From contig NZ_VHKL01000009.1 of assembly GCF_007474605.1 (NCBI RefSeq), forward strand, positions 62,001 through 126,000: a stretch of DNA of 64,000 bases, given 5' to 3'. Below are positions 1 to 8,348 of this stretch, in pieces. The notes beneath the pieces are model-generated. The model saw only the letters and a list, made by a program, of their open reading frames with translations. It was not told the DNA's origin and made no database searches. A program made the translations under genes and the position numbers. Source of the stretch: Rhodoligotrophos appendicifer (GTDB lineage Bacteria > Pseudomonadota > Alphaproteobacteria > Rhizobiales > Im1). Within the stretch, counting starts at the first letter, position 1; every line of letters begins with the position of its first letter.

Positions 1-1
1 T

Positions 2-295
2 CTCGCCGACAGCGATCGGTCGCTCACCATCGTGCTCGAATGCCCGAGTGTCGACGGCGTGAGGTCGGGTGTGAGGAATGGGCTGGGCGTGGCCCTGCTG
101 AGCCGACGGAACATCACGCCGGACCTGATCGAATTGGAGGCAGATCTGCCGGAATTTCCTAAGGTCATTCACGTCCTCCGCAGCCGTAATGCTATTGCGG
201 GCGAGCTGGAGCTCACCCTCAGCCGCGCGGTCGTCGAAGAGCTGAAGGAGGCCGATGCTGCGCCCTCAGCAAGGCCCCTCGGGCGCTTCGGTTGA
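2..295 (+). CDS. LysR-family regulator, C-terminal fragment (cut by window edge)
   Basis: The open frame runs in from the left edge without a start and ends at a TGA at 293-295. The visible ~97 residues look like the end of a LysR substrate-binding domain: the segment around NGLGVALLSR is the typical 'G-G-iallp' strand/turn before the last lobe-1 strand, and it is followed by a hydrophilic tail. The DNA-binding HTH and most of the effector pocket lie outside the window, so no target or ligand can be named. The next gene (AHSA1-like) is on the opposite strand and convergent. Confidence 0.7.
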   Translation, partial: LADSDRSLTIVLECPSVDGVRSGVRNGLGVALLSRRNITPDLIELEADLPEFPKVIHVLRSRNAIAGELELTLSRAVVEELKEADAAPSARPLGRFG

Positions 296-367
296 ACGTG
301 GAAAGGAACGGCCCGATGGTGAAGTGTTTCAGGGGGCGGCAGGCGAACCATCGCACCCCCTGATGTG

Positions 368-1183
368 TCATCGCGATGCGATGAAGCGGTCCAACTTCCC
401 CAGCGTCTCCAGTCCCAGCTCCACTGCTCCGAAGCCCTTGGCCTGCTGGAACTCGGCCGCCGTGGCAAAGACCATGCCGAGCGTCACCTTCGTGTGCCCG
501 TCCTGATCCTCGAACGACGCCCATGCATCGGCATGTTTCGGTCCGTTGTCGCCCCAGTGAAGCGTATAGCCAAATCCCTCTTCCGCCCTGACCTCACCAT
601 AGCGATGGTGGTTCGGGAAAACCGTGCCGTCCGGCCCAATCATATCGAAGACCCATTCGCCGCCCTGGCGCAGGTCGATCCGTTTCGTGCGACAGGAGAA
701 CCCCTCCGGTCCCCACCACAACGGCAAGGTCTCGGGGTTCATCCACGCGTTCCAGACCACCTCCCGAGGCGCCCGGATCACGCGCTGCAGCACCATGGTG
801 CGCTCGGCCACGCGAGCGAGATTGTCCATTCCTGCACCGAAGCCCTGCCGGTAGCCGGCTTCCATGTCTTCCGCCAGCGAGGACAGCTGCACCGTCACGA
901 CCAGCCCGCTGCGTTCGCCCAAGTCGGCGAAGTCCGCCGTGATCAATGCCGCCGATTGCGTCACATCCTCGGACGAGATCACCTCGTAGGTCACGGTCCG
1001 TATCGGGGGCTGCACCGCGAGCCAGCCGACTTCGCAGCGGAAGTCGGGCTGACCCTCCACCTTGCAGAGCGAGACCTCGCGTCCGCCGACCTTGGTATCG
1101 GCTTCCAAGAATTCCACGGTGACCGATGGCGACGGGGCAGCCCAGATCGCGCGCGCGGCCGGCGCCGTCCAGGCCTGCCACAC
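368..1183 (-). CDS. Two-domain AHSA1/SRPBCC protein, main open frame of a frameshifted gene
   Basis: The 271-residue frame holds two SRPBCC (Bet v1-like, AHSA1) folds in tandem. The first covers roughly residues 1-115. The second, from about residue 130, has the classic signatures VWNAWMNPETLPLWWGPEGF, then GGEWVFDM, and a C-terminal helix with LGKLDRFIA. Such proteins bind hydrophobic ligands in a cavity; the physiological ligand here is unknown. The frame opens with GTG (V-W-Q-A-W), which in the family is internal: the preceding strand (FATLTFERTVGAP) lies upstream in another reading frame. A single missing base near 1192-1194 would join the two. The gene sits directly behind an ArsR regulator, the usual arrangement for ArsR/AHSA1 pairs. 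Product identity is secure; whether it is functional is doubtful. Confidence 0.75.
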   Translation of the reverse strand: MWQAWTAPAARAIWAAPSPSVTVEFLEADTKVGGREVSLCKVEGQPDFRCEVGWLAVQPPIRTVTYEVISSEDVTQSAALITADFADLGERSGLVVTVQLSSLAEDMEAGYRQGFGAGMDNLARVAERTMVLQRVIRAPREVVWNAWMNPETLPLWWGPEGFSCRTKRIDLRQGGEWVFDMIGPDGTVFPNHHRYGEVRAEEGFGYTLHWGDNGPKHADAWASFEDQDGHTKVTLGMVFATAAEFQQAKGFGAVELGLETLGKLDRFIASR

Positions 1184-1293
1184 CGCCGATATGGCGCGCC
1201 CACGGTGCGCTCGAAGGTCAGCGTCGCAAAGCGGCCTCTCCCAGCATGAGGCGCCGGAATGGTCGTGCTGCTCGGCCTCGGGTTCAGTGTCAT
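1184..1293 (-). pseudogene. Displaced N-terminal segment of the AHSA1 gene (frameshift)
   Basis: The ATG at 1293-1291 overlaps the TGA of arsR (1292-1290) as ATGA. It reads about 33 residues that end in the family N-terminal strand, F-A-T-L-T-F-E-R-T-V-G-A-P. After codon cca (1194-1192) the frame departs. The expected continuation I-S-A-V-W-Q-A-W is read only if one base is inserted near 1192-1193. So the native gene probably ran 1293 to 368 with ATGA coupling to arsR, and this copy carries a -1 frameshift (mutation or sequencing error). Confidence 0.7.
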
Positions 1294-1631
1294 TTTCCGC
1301 GTTCCTTCATCACATCCATCACAAATGCGTCCAGTCGATCGAGCCTCGCTTCCCAGATGGTGCGCTGTTCATCGATCCATGTCCGGACCGGTTCCATGGC
1401 TTCGAGCACGATGGCGCAGGTGCGCACCCGCCCGTCCTTGGACGTCGCGATCAATCCTGCCTCCTCCAGCACCGAAAGGTGCCGCATGACCGTGGGCAGG
1501 CGCAGTCCCGTCGGGCCCGCCAAATCCGTCACCCGGGCGGGCCGTTCGGCCAGCTGTGTGAGGATGGAGCGTCGGGTCGGGTCCGCCAGCGCATGGAACA
1601 ACAGGGAAAGATCAGGATCATGCTTAGTCAT
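1290..1631 (-). CDS. ArsR-family winged-helix transcriptional regulator
   Basis: 113 residues, full length for the small ArsR family. The N-terminal helix L-F-H-A-L-A-D-P-T-R-R-S-I-L is the family signature. The recognition helix region is around LRLPTVMRHLSVLEEAGLI, followed by a wing (SKDGRVRTCAI). The metal-binding ELCVC cysteines are absent, so it is not an arsenite/cadmium sensor; it belongs to the subgroup paired with AHSA1 genes. It overlaps the AHSA1 start by ATGA, which implies one transcript and translational coupling. It probably represses its own operon. TTAGCAA-like motifs flank the start (1634-1640 and 1684-1690), and the first overlaps the translation start region, as an autorepressor site would. 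Confidence 0.88.
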   Translation of the reverse strand: MTKHDPDLSLLFHALADPTRRSILTQLAERPARVTDLAGPTGLRLPTVMRHLSVLEEAGLIATSKDGRVRTCAIVLEAMEPVRTWIDEQRTIWEARLDRLDAFVMDVMKERGK

Positions 1632-1800
1632 ATTGCTAACTATTCCGACAAGGCCGCGCGGCGCAAGAAAAAACTTCGTCGATTTGCTAAGTGTTTGGTT
1701 TCAGTTGTGAGAGCTCTGGGGAATTCGCTGACGGTCGTCGTGCCGCAGGGGCCGGCGAAGAAATGCGCCGGCGAATGCGGCGGGAGGCCGGGATTCCGGA

Positions 1801-2367
1801 TCAGAACAGGCGGGTGTCGTAGCGGACTTGCCCGTCGACCAGGAGGCGCTTTATGGCACCTCGGCCGTCCGGGTCGATGGCGATGTCCACGGCGAGCTTC
1901 TGATCGTTGCGCAATTGCTCCAGATCTCTGCCCTTGCCTTCAGGGACGAAGAACTGCTCCAGACCGTAGGTCACCCGGTAGGCTTTGCAGGGATCGCTGC
2001 AGCCCGGAGGGCTGATCTTGCCGTCGATGGTTCCGCGCAGGACGGCTCCGGCGCCATCGTCGGTCCTCTCGGAGTTCATGGCGGAGGCTTGCCAGACTTC
2101 CCCGTCGCTCCGCAGGGAGACGTAGACCGTGGAGCCGGCTTCAAAGTCGTCGGCCCCCCCCAGCTTCGCGGCATCGAGCTGGGAGATATCGTAGCTGAGG
2201 ACGACGTAATCCCCGCGCAGCAGGTCGCGCGGGTCAACGGGGCGCACCGCAAGCCGGATTTCCTTGCCCTCGGCCAGGAGGACGGCGCGGTCAGCAACCA
2301 TGTAGACCAGCAGGCCAGCCTGCAACAGGAAGGCGGCAACGAAGCCCCATATCGGAAGTCGCTTCAT
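1801..2367 (-). CDS. GDYXXLXY-motif membrane-anchored protein
   Basis: A start at ATG 2367 is preferred because it overlaps the TGA of the upstream DUF2157 gene as ATGA; a longer frame reaches 2400. From 2367 the protein is about 188 residues. A single N-terminal membrane helix (WGFVAAFLLQAGLLVYMVA) is followed by an extracytoplasmic domain containing the name-giving motif R-G-D-Y-V-V-L-S-Y and a C-terminal strand region. The domain is known almost only as partner of DUF2157 membrane proteins, and the adjacency here is the standard one. Function is unknown. Two cysteines (CSDPC) could form a disulfide outside the membrane. Confidence 0.85.
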   Translation of the reverse strand: MKRLPIWGFVAAFLLQAGLLVYMVADRAVLLAEGKEIRLAVRPVDPRDLLRGDYVVLSYDISQLDAAKLGGADDFEAGSTVYVSLRSDGEVWQASAMNSERTDDGAGAVLRGTIDGKISPPGCSDPCKAYRVTYGLEQFFVPEGKGRDLEQLRNDQKLAVDIAIDPDGRGAIKRLLVDGQVRYDTRLF

Positions 2368-3698
2368 GTGGCTGCGTTTCCTGGCTTCGCCCTCAGCCAA
2401 CGGTCCATCTTCAGCAACAGAACCGAGAGGCCGATAAGCAAGATGCCGCCGACGAGAAAGGCGAGAGCCGTGTCGATGAGGGTGCCGAGGGTCACGACGT
2501 AGAGATACAGAACCTCAACGCCAAAGCCGACCAGACCCGCGGTATGGGCGAATCGACCGGCGCGGCTATCGGCAATGCCGACCATCCACAGGGCGGTCGC
2601 GAGCACGACGACACCGATGGCGAGGCTCGGCCAGAGATCGACGACGCGATGCGCATCAGCGAGCCACCAACAGAAGGCGACCGCGCTCGCCGTGACAGCG
2701 ACGGCAAGCCCTGCATGGGCGCCATTAAACGCGCCGCGATAGGACGCGGAGAAAGACAGGAGGGCGCCCAGCGCCACAGCAGCCGCAGCGTAGTATTGCC
2801 ACCCCAGGCGAGCCCCGTCGTGGACCTCGGCCGCGAACTGGATGAAGAATACCGCCAGAAACAGCGCGATCATCACGGGCAAGACCAGATCTTCGCCGAG
2901 ATCGCCCAGGCGGCCACCCAAGCGTCCAGCGGTGAGCAGGGAGGCCAGGCTCCAGATACACAGTGCGAGTGCGGCCCCCAAGGAGAGAGCTCCCGCCGCC
3001 GACCAGTCCAGCGCTTCAGCCATTGCAATCAGGGTCATGGCGAGCCAGAACAGAAGGGCCACGATGAACGCCTTGCGGGTCATCGGCGTATTCAGCCAAA
3101 CCGAGAGGGCGCCGGCGGCGACAAGCACAGCGAGGCTCGGCCAGTGGGGAGCGATGCCGGCATCGACGGTCCACTCCCATGCCCAATAGCAGATCCCCGC
3201 CAGGCTCAGCACGGTGGCGGCGACCGAACGCGTGAGAAGGGCCGCACCAAGGCAGCCCACGATCCAGAGCAGCACCGCATCGCGGAACTCGCCCGAGAGA
3301 TGATAGGTCTGGCCGACCAGAGCAATGGCCGCCGCGAAGACAAGGCCGGCCACCAGGACCGCCGCATCAGCCATGGCCGGCAGGTCACGCTGCTTCAGGA
3401 TCGCGGCTATCAGGTAAGCCAAACCCAGGCCCGTGACCAGCATGATCAGGCGCACGAGTCGGGGAAAATCTTCCCAGTTGGCGGCGATGAAAGTGATCAC
3501 GCCGAGCCCCAGAAGAAGAGCGCCCAACATCGCGACGAGATTGGAGACGGTCAGCGTGGAGCGCTCGGCTGCAGCCGCAGACAATATGGCGGCGGCCCCC
3601 TCCTCCGTCACCCAACCCTGGGCGCGCCATTGGGGTAGATCGGCGGCCAGACGCTTCCGGTAGGATCTGACAAGCAGGGCATGTCTCCAACCGGGCAT
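2364..3698 (-). CDS. DUF2157 multi-spanning membrane protein
   Basis: About 444 residues from ATG 3698; an upstream TTG at 3737 is possible. The N-terminal ~45 residues form the soluble DUF2157 helical hairpin (RSYRKRLAADLPQWRAQGWV), followed by roughly ten or more hydrophobic helices to the C-terminus. The family is an inner-membrane protein of unknown role, regularly coupled to a GDYXXLXY protein, as here with an ATGA overlap. The cytoplasmic N-terminus plus a partner with a single extracytoplasmic domain suggests a two-component membrane complex. Nothing in the sequence reveals a substrate. Confidence 0.85.
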   Translation of the reverse strand: MPGWRHALLVRSYRKRLAADLPQWRAQGWVTEEGAAAILSAAAAERSTLTVSNLVAMLGALLLGLGVITFIAANWEDFPRLVRLIMLVTGLGLAYLIAAILKQRDLPAMADAAVLVAGLVFAAAIALVGQTYHLSGEFRDAVLLWIVGCLGAALLTRSVAATVLSLAGICYWAWEWTVDAGIAPHWPSLAVLVAAGALSVWLNTPMTRKAFIVALLFWLAMTLIAMAEALDWSAAGALSLGAALALCIWSLASLLTAGRLGGRLGDLGEDLVLPVMIALFLAVFFIQFAAEVHDGARLGWQYYAAAAVALGALLSFSASYRGAFNGAHAGLAVAVTASAVAFCWWLADAHRVVDLWPSLAIGVVVLATALWMVGIADSRAGRFAHTAGLVGFGVEVLYLYVVTLGTLIDTALAFLVGGILLIGLSVLLLKMDRWLRAKPGNAAT

Positions 3699-3814
3699 CG
3701 CCGGAACACCAGCTGTTCCCTCGGGGCCCGTGCGCAAGCATTACTCGGGCGCGCCATTCTTGTGAAGCGGGATTGCTGATGAGACTTCAGGTGGCTCTGG
3801 ACACCCGAGTCCGA

Positions 3815-4279
3815 TCAGGGGAGCGTTGCCGTGACCAGGAGCGCCAGCACGACGGCTATGGCATCCTCAAGGAAGCCCGCCGGGCGGTCGCTGCCGAAAA
3901 GCTCCGCCATCCTGGTTCGCACCGCGCTTCCACCCAAAGTCCCGACCACGGCGCCCAGGACCCCGGCGATTCCGCCCAAGACCGGGACGCCGGAATCGAG
4001 GCCGATCGCCAGTCCAGCCACGAGGCCGACGACGATGCGGGTGCCGAATTGCAGGGGAACCGTGCGGCTCGGCGTGGAGGGGAGCTGGTCGCCCACAAAC
4101 TCGCCGAGCGCCAGAAGAGTGAAGATCCAGGGGGTCCAGGCATGGCCGAGAAAGGCAAGCCACGTCTGGCTGAGATCCAGAAAGCCAAGGTGGGCCGACC
4201 ATGATATTGCAGCGGCAGCCACCATGGTCCTCAGGCCGGCGATCATCCCCATGAGGACTGAGAGCAATGCAACAATCAT
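3815..4279 (-). CDS. DUF4126 small membrane protein
   Basis: 154 residues with about four hydrophobic segments: an N-terminal helix with MIVALLSVLMGMIAGLRTM, a helix near residue 50, and a glycine-rich pair (IVVGLVAGLAIGLDSGVPVLGG) ending with a final helix LEDAIAVVLALLVT. The glycine-rich middle and the GLRTM start match DUF4126. It would sit in the inner membrane; function is unknown. It lies alone between DUF2157 (77 bp or more upstream on the same strand) and dps, and no clear Shine-Dalgarno sequence precedes the ATG. Confidence 0.75.
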   Translation of the reverse strand: MIVALLSVLMGMIAGLRTMVAAAAISWSAHLGFLDLSQTWLAFLGHAWTPWIFTLLALGEFVGDQLPSTPSRTVPLQFGTRIVVGLVAGLAIGLDSGVPVLGGIAGVLGAVVGTLGGSAVRTRMAELFGSDRPAGFLEDAIAVVLALLVTATLP

Positions 4280-4314
4280 CTACAATACCGTAGCCTGGTC
4301 GGACCGGCGGCCCT

Positions 4315-4827
4315 TTACCGCCTCGTCGCCTCGAACAGAAACCATGTACGCCGTTCGGCATCGTCGATCCACTGCTCGATGAGGCTCGCGGTCGCCACAT
4401 CATTATGCTCGTCGCAAAGGGCATGGGCTGCGCGCAGGAGGTCGGCCAGTTGACGGTTGTCGTCGCGCAGCTCAGCCAGCATGTCCTCGGGAGTGACGAA
4501 GTCGGCATCATTGTCGAGAAGGCGCAGAACCCGGGCAATGTGGCCGATGGATCGCACAGTCGTGCCGCCAATCTTGCGGGCGCGCTCGGCAATGGCATCG
4601 GTGGTGGCAAAGATCTGCTCGCCCTGCTCGTCGAGCATCAGGTGGTAGTCGCGGAAATGCGGGCCCGAGATGTGCCAATGGAAATTCTTCGTCTTCAGGT
4701 ACAGGGCGAACATGTCCGCCAACAGCGCCGTCAGGGAGGCGGAGATGTCCTGAGCGGCATTGCTGCTGAAACCGGACGGGGTTCTGAGATCGGCTTGACG
4801 GCGTTCATGTGCGAGGCGTTGATCCAT
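4315..4827 (-). CDS. dps: Dps-family ferritin-like DNA-binding protein
   Basis: 170 residues, the usual Dps length. The four-helix bundle carries the ferroxidase residues typical of Dps: K-N-F-H-W-H-I-S-G (His on helix A), then H-L-M-L-D-E-Q (Asp/Glu on helix B). The N-terminus is charged (R/H rich), as in Dps proteins that bind DNA. The role is to store iron and detoxify peroxide in a dodecameric shell and to protect DNA in stress. A strong AAGGAG stands eight bases before the ATG at 4827. It is divergent from nadE; no obvious OxyR or Fur site was recognised in the 200-bp gap. Confidence 0.92.
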   Translation of the reverse strand: MDQRLAHERRQADLRTPSGFSSNAAQDISASLTALLADMFALYLKTKNFHWHISGPHFRDYHLMLDEQGEQIFATTDAIAERARKIGGTTVRSIGHIARVLRLLDNDADFVTPEDMLAELRDDNRQLADLLRAAHALCDEHNDVATASLIEQWIDDAERRTWFLFEATRR

Positions 4828-5034
4828 AGACGTTCTCCTTCATCGATGGCGGCAGCATGAACGGAGCTCGTGGAGACATCTTTCGCCGTGGCGGCGCGTT
4901 TGCAAAATGGCACGATGTGGAATGGCGGCTCAGAGGGTGTCGCACAGGAAATGCGTGGTGAACCCGATAGCGCAGTCGCGTGTTTCGACTGTAATAAGCC
5001 CGGCCAGAGGGCATTTTTTCACGTGGAGTTCGCT

Positions 5035-7080
5035 GTGTCGTTTCGTTCGCTCTATTCGCACGGATTTGCCAGGGTTGCAGCAGCCACATATCGCTGCGCG
5101 ATCGCCGATCCGAAGTCGAACGCCAAGTCGATCCTGCGGCTTGCCCAGCAACTGCACGAGAAATCCGTCGCCGTGGCGGTGTTTCCGGAGCTCACCCTCT
5201 CAGGGTATGCGATCGACGACCTGCTGCTGCAGGAGGCCCTGCTCAACGCGGTGGAAGACGCGGCGGCACAGATCATCGAAGCATCCCGCGAGCTGCTGCC
5301 GCTGTTGCTGATCGGCGCCCCCGTTCGTTTCCGCAACCGGCTCTACAATGCGGCGCTCGTCATTCATCGCGGACGCCTGCTCGGGATCGTTCCCAAAAGC
5401 TATCTGCCCAATTATCGCGAATTCTACGAGCATCGCCACTTTGCGTCCGGCGCCGGCGTGACGGGGGAAGAGGCCTCCTTCGCAGGCCATGCAGTCCCCT
5501 TCGGAACCGACCTGCTTTTCTATGCGTCCGACCAACAAGGGCTGACGGTTCACGCTGAGATTTGCGAAGATGTCTGGGTGCCGGTGCCGCCGAGCTCGCA
5601 TGCGGCGATGGCAGGCGCCACCGTCATGGCAAACCTTTCGGCCTCCAACATCACGGTGGGAAAGGCCGAAACCCGCGAGGCCCTGTGCCGATCGCAGTCC
5701 GCGCGATGCCTGGGAGCCTATATCTATGCGGCCGCCGGCGCTGGTGAATCGACCACCGACCTCGCCTGGGACGGACAAGTGTCAATCCACGAGAATGGCG
5801 CCCTCCTGGCGAATGGCGAGCGCTTTCCGGCCGGAGACGAGGTCGTCATCGCCGATATCGACCTCGACCTGCTGGTTCAGGAACGCGCCCGCCAAGGCAC
5901 TTTCGACGACAATGCCCGACATCTCTCCCAAGGCATAATTTATCGGCGGGTCGCGTTCGAGCTGGCGCCGCCAATCCAAGACAGCGGATTTCATCGCACT
6001 GTCGAGCGCTTTCCCTTCGTCCCCTCAGATCCGGCTCAGCTCGCGCAAGACTGCTATGAAGCCTATAGCATTCAGGTCACCGGCCTCGCGCAGCGGCTCC
6101 GCGCGATCAATGTGAAAAAGGCGGTGATCGGCGTTTCCGGTGGGCTGGATTCAACGCATGCGCTGATCGTGGTGGCGCGGGCTTTCGATCAACTCGGACT
6201 GCCCCGAAGCAACATTCTCGCATACACAATGCCGGGCTTCGCCACCTCCGAAGGCACCAAGACGAATGCCATCCAACTGATGGCCGCGTTGCAAGTCTCC
6301 GCCGCCGAACTCGACATCAAACCCGCCGCGCGACAGATGCTCGGCGACATCGGCCATCCCTTTGGGATGGGGGAGCCGGTTTACGACGTCACCTTCGAAA
6401 ACGTGCAGGCAGGCCTCCGAACGGACTATCTCTTTCGGCTGGCGAACTACCATAGCGGCATCGTGATCGGCACCGGCGATCTCTCCGAGCTGGCGCTTGG
6501 ATGGTGCACTTATGGGGTCGGCGATCAGATGTCCCATTACAATGTGAATGCCGGCGTTCCCAAGACCTTGATCCAACATCTCATCCGGTGGATCGGCCGT
6601 TCAGGGCAGTTTCAGGACGAGGCGGTCGCCGGCATATTGGACTCCATCCTGGCGACGGAAATTTCCCCAGAGCTGATCCCCGTCGCGCCGGGAGAGGCGC
6701 CGCAGAGCACGCAGGCAAAAATCGGGCCCTATGAACTGCAGGACTTCACTCTGTTCTATACGCTCCGCTACGGCTACCGCCCCTCGAAGATCGCTTTCAT
6801 GGCCCTCATGGCTTGGGAGGAAAAGTCCCGAGGCCAGTGGCCCGTCGGGTTTCCGGAGGAAAGGCAGCGGCAGTATTCGCTGGCTGAGATCCGCCAATGG
6901 CTGAAGGTGTTCATCGAACGCTTCTTCGGCATGAGCCAGTTCAAGCGGTCGGCCATGCCGAATGGACCCAAAGTGGCGGCAGGCGGGTCATTGTCGCCGC
7001 GAGGCGACTGGCGGGCACCCTCGGATGGGAATGCGGCAGTCTGGCTGGAGGAACTCGCCCGGAACGTGCCCAGCCATTAG
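5035..7080 (+). CDS. nadE: Glutamine-dependent NAD(+) synthetase
   Basis: Makes NAD from deamido-NAD, ATP and glutamine in the cytoplasm. I choose GTG 5035 (681 residues) because GGAG lies six bases upstream and because homologous proteins begin with F-x-S-L-Y-x-H-G-F; the frame is open back to 4870. The N-terminal nitrilase-type glutaminase has its triad at E52 (FPELTLSGY), K121 (VPKSYLPNY) and C177 (AEICEDVWVP). The C-terminal N-type ATP pyrophosphatase has the P-loop SGGLDST at 368-374 and D-L-S-E-L-A-L-G-W further on. This is the long two-domain type, not the short ammonia-only enzyme. It is convergent with the EPS polymerase gene, with the stop codons overlapping by four bases. Confidence 0.93.
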   Translation: MSFRSLYSHGFARVAAATYRCAIADPKSNAKSILRLAQQLHEKSVAVAVFPELTLSGYAIDDLLLQEALLNAVEDAAAQIIEASRELLPLLLIGAPVRFRNRLYNAALVIHRGRLLGIVPKSYLPNYREFYEHRHFASGAGVTGEEASFAGHAVPFGTDLLFYASDQQGLTVHAEICEDVWVPVPPSSHAAMAGATVMANLSASNITVGKAETREALCRSQSARCLGAYIYAAAGAGESTTDLAWDGQVSIHENGALLANGERFPAGDEVVIADIDLDLLVQERARQGTFDDNARHLSQGIIYRRVAFELAPPIQDSGFHRTVERFPFVPSDPAQLAQDCYEAYSIQVTGLAQRLRAINVKKAVIGVSGGLDSTHALIVVARAFDQLGLPRSNILAYTMPGFATSEGTKTNAIQLMAALQVSAAELDIKPAARQMLGDIGHPFGMGEPVYDVTFENVQAGLRTDYLFRLANYHSGIVIGTGDLSELALGWCTYGVGDQMSHYNVNAGVPKTLIQHLIRWIGRSGQFQDEAVAGILDSILATEISPELIPVAPGEAPQSTQAKIGPYELQDFTLFYTLRYGYRPSKIAFMALMAWEEKSRGQWPVGFPEERQRQYSLAEIRQWLKVFIERFFGMSQFKRSAMPNGPKVAAGGSLSPRGDWRAPSDGNAAVWLEELARNVPSH

Positions 7081-8348
7081 GAGAACGCCGCCTTCTGGGC
7101 CGGTTCACCCTGGCGATCGAAGCCCCGATGAAAGACTATTCCATTCAGGACGCTGAAGGTCAGGAACAGCGCCATGGTCCGCAAGGGATAATCGACGAGG
7201 GAATGAAGCAGGATGAACAGCAGGGACAAAAAGGCCGCCTGCTGCAGAGGATTGCCGCGGATCTGAACAAATCTGAGGAATAGAAGAACAAGATAGGCAA
7301 GGATCGCAACGACGGTGAGCACGCCTCCCTCGAAGGTCAACTCCAAGTATTCGTTATGGGCATGATTGACGTAGGGCTGGAAGATCATGTCGCCTCTCTC
7401 ATAGAGCTGGTAGGCGGTCTGAAAAGTGCCAAAGCCCACTCCGACGGGCCAGTTTTCCTTTATGCCCGCGACCGTCGTGCTCGCAAATTCCGTGCGCCCA
7501 AATTCGGGGTCCAAGGTTTCCACTGTCAGCTTGGACCAAACGCCGATCGCATAGAGGGAGACCAGCGTGAATGCCAGGACCACGACGACACCCCTCAGAT
7601 TCGAACGCGCAGAGAGCAGGAATACGGCCGAGAGGGTGATGAGCAGTCCCAGGATGGCGCCAGCCCGGGACCCCGCGGCCAGCAGAAACAGCAAGATCGT
7701 CGCGAGAAGGAGCAGGGTCGCGCGGTAGTAGGATTTCGAGAGGCCATAGAAGATCATCAGCGGTATGGACACGTAGATCAGGGACGAGAAGTGATTCACG
7801 TTGGCGAAGAAACCCGCCTTGATCGTGAATGGCAGGAAGCCTTCCACCGATACGTCCTCGGCCAAGGAATACTGGATTGTCGCAGCCAGAAGATTACAGA
7901 TCACCCCGATGAAAAAGAATGGCAGCAAACCGACCACCTGATCGGGCCGAAGTTTCAGGACTGCCCAGAACATGCCGAGGCCAGCGCCCACATAGACAGC
8001 ACATTCGAGGGTGCGGTTGACGGCTGAACTGATGAAGCCGAAGCGCGGTCCATCGGGCGGGGATAAGCCGGACAAGAGGGGTGCACGCAGCGGCGCGAGC
8101 CATGCGCTCGGCCAGGGGAGAAGCTGCAGCACAAAGAGCGATGCTATGGCAAGGAACAGCCAGTGGAGTTTTCGATCGAGGGCGGGGGTCGGCGTGCCAT
8201 AGAGCACCCCGGCGGACGCGACGAGAACCCAGATCTGAATCATCAGATCCGTGTAGAGACCAGACGCGGTTCCTCCGCCGACGAGCAATGCCAGCAAAAG
8301 CCCCAATCCCAGAAGATATTTGGAGCCTTCTGCACGACCAAGGCTCAC
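7077..8348 (-). CDS. O-antigen ligase / Wzy-polymerase-like membrane protein
   Basis: 423 residues with about eleven hydrophobic helices and a large periplasmic loop before the last helices. Within that loop and the following helix lie W-P-V-G-V-G-F-G-T-F and N-H-A-H-N-E-Y-L-E, the Wzy_C signature (G-x-G-x-x-x-F ... HNxxL) shared by O-antigen ligases and polysaccharide polymerases. It is last in the EPS cluster, with its GTG overlapping the TGA of the TPR gene, so polymerising lipid-linked repeat units on the periplasmic face is the likely role. Ligase and polymerase cannot be told apart by sequence. No other polymerase candidate is present in the cluster. Confidence 0.82.
   Translation of the reverse strand: MSLGRAEGSKYLLGLGLLLALLVGGGTASGLYTDLMIQIWVLVASAGVLYGTPTPALDRKLHWLFLAIASLFVLQLLPWPSAWLAPLRAPLLSGLSPPDGPRFGFISSAVNRTLECAVYVGAGLGMFWAVLKLRPDQVVGLLPFFFIGVICNLLAATIQYSLAEDVSVEGFLPFTIKAGFFANVNHFSSLIYVSIPLMIFYGLSKSYYRATLLLLATILLFLLAAGSRAGAILGLLITLSAVFLLSARSNLRGVVVVLAFTLVSLYAIGVWSKLTVETLDPEFGRTEFASTTVAGIKENWPVGVGFGTFQTAYQLYERGDMIFQPYVNHAHNEYLELTFEGGVLTVVAILAYLVLLFLRFVQIRGNPLQQAAFLSLLFILLHSLVDYPLRTMALFLTFSVLNGIVFHRGFDRQGEPAQKAAFS

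Noticed and set aside
4870-5034. N-terminal extension of NAD synthetase by 55 residues
   Set aside because: The extension has no conserved sequence and no good ribosome site; GGAG fits the GTG at 5035, where homology starts.
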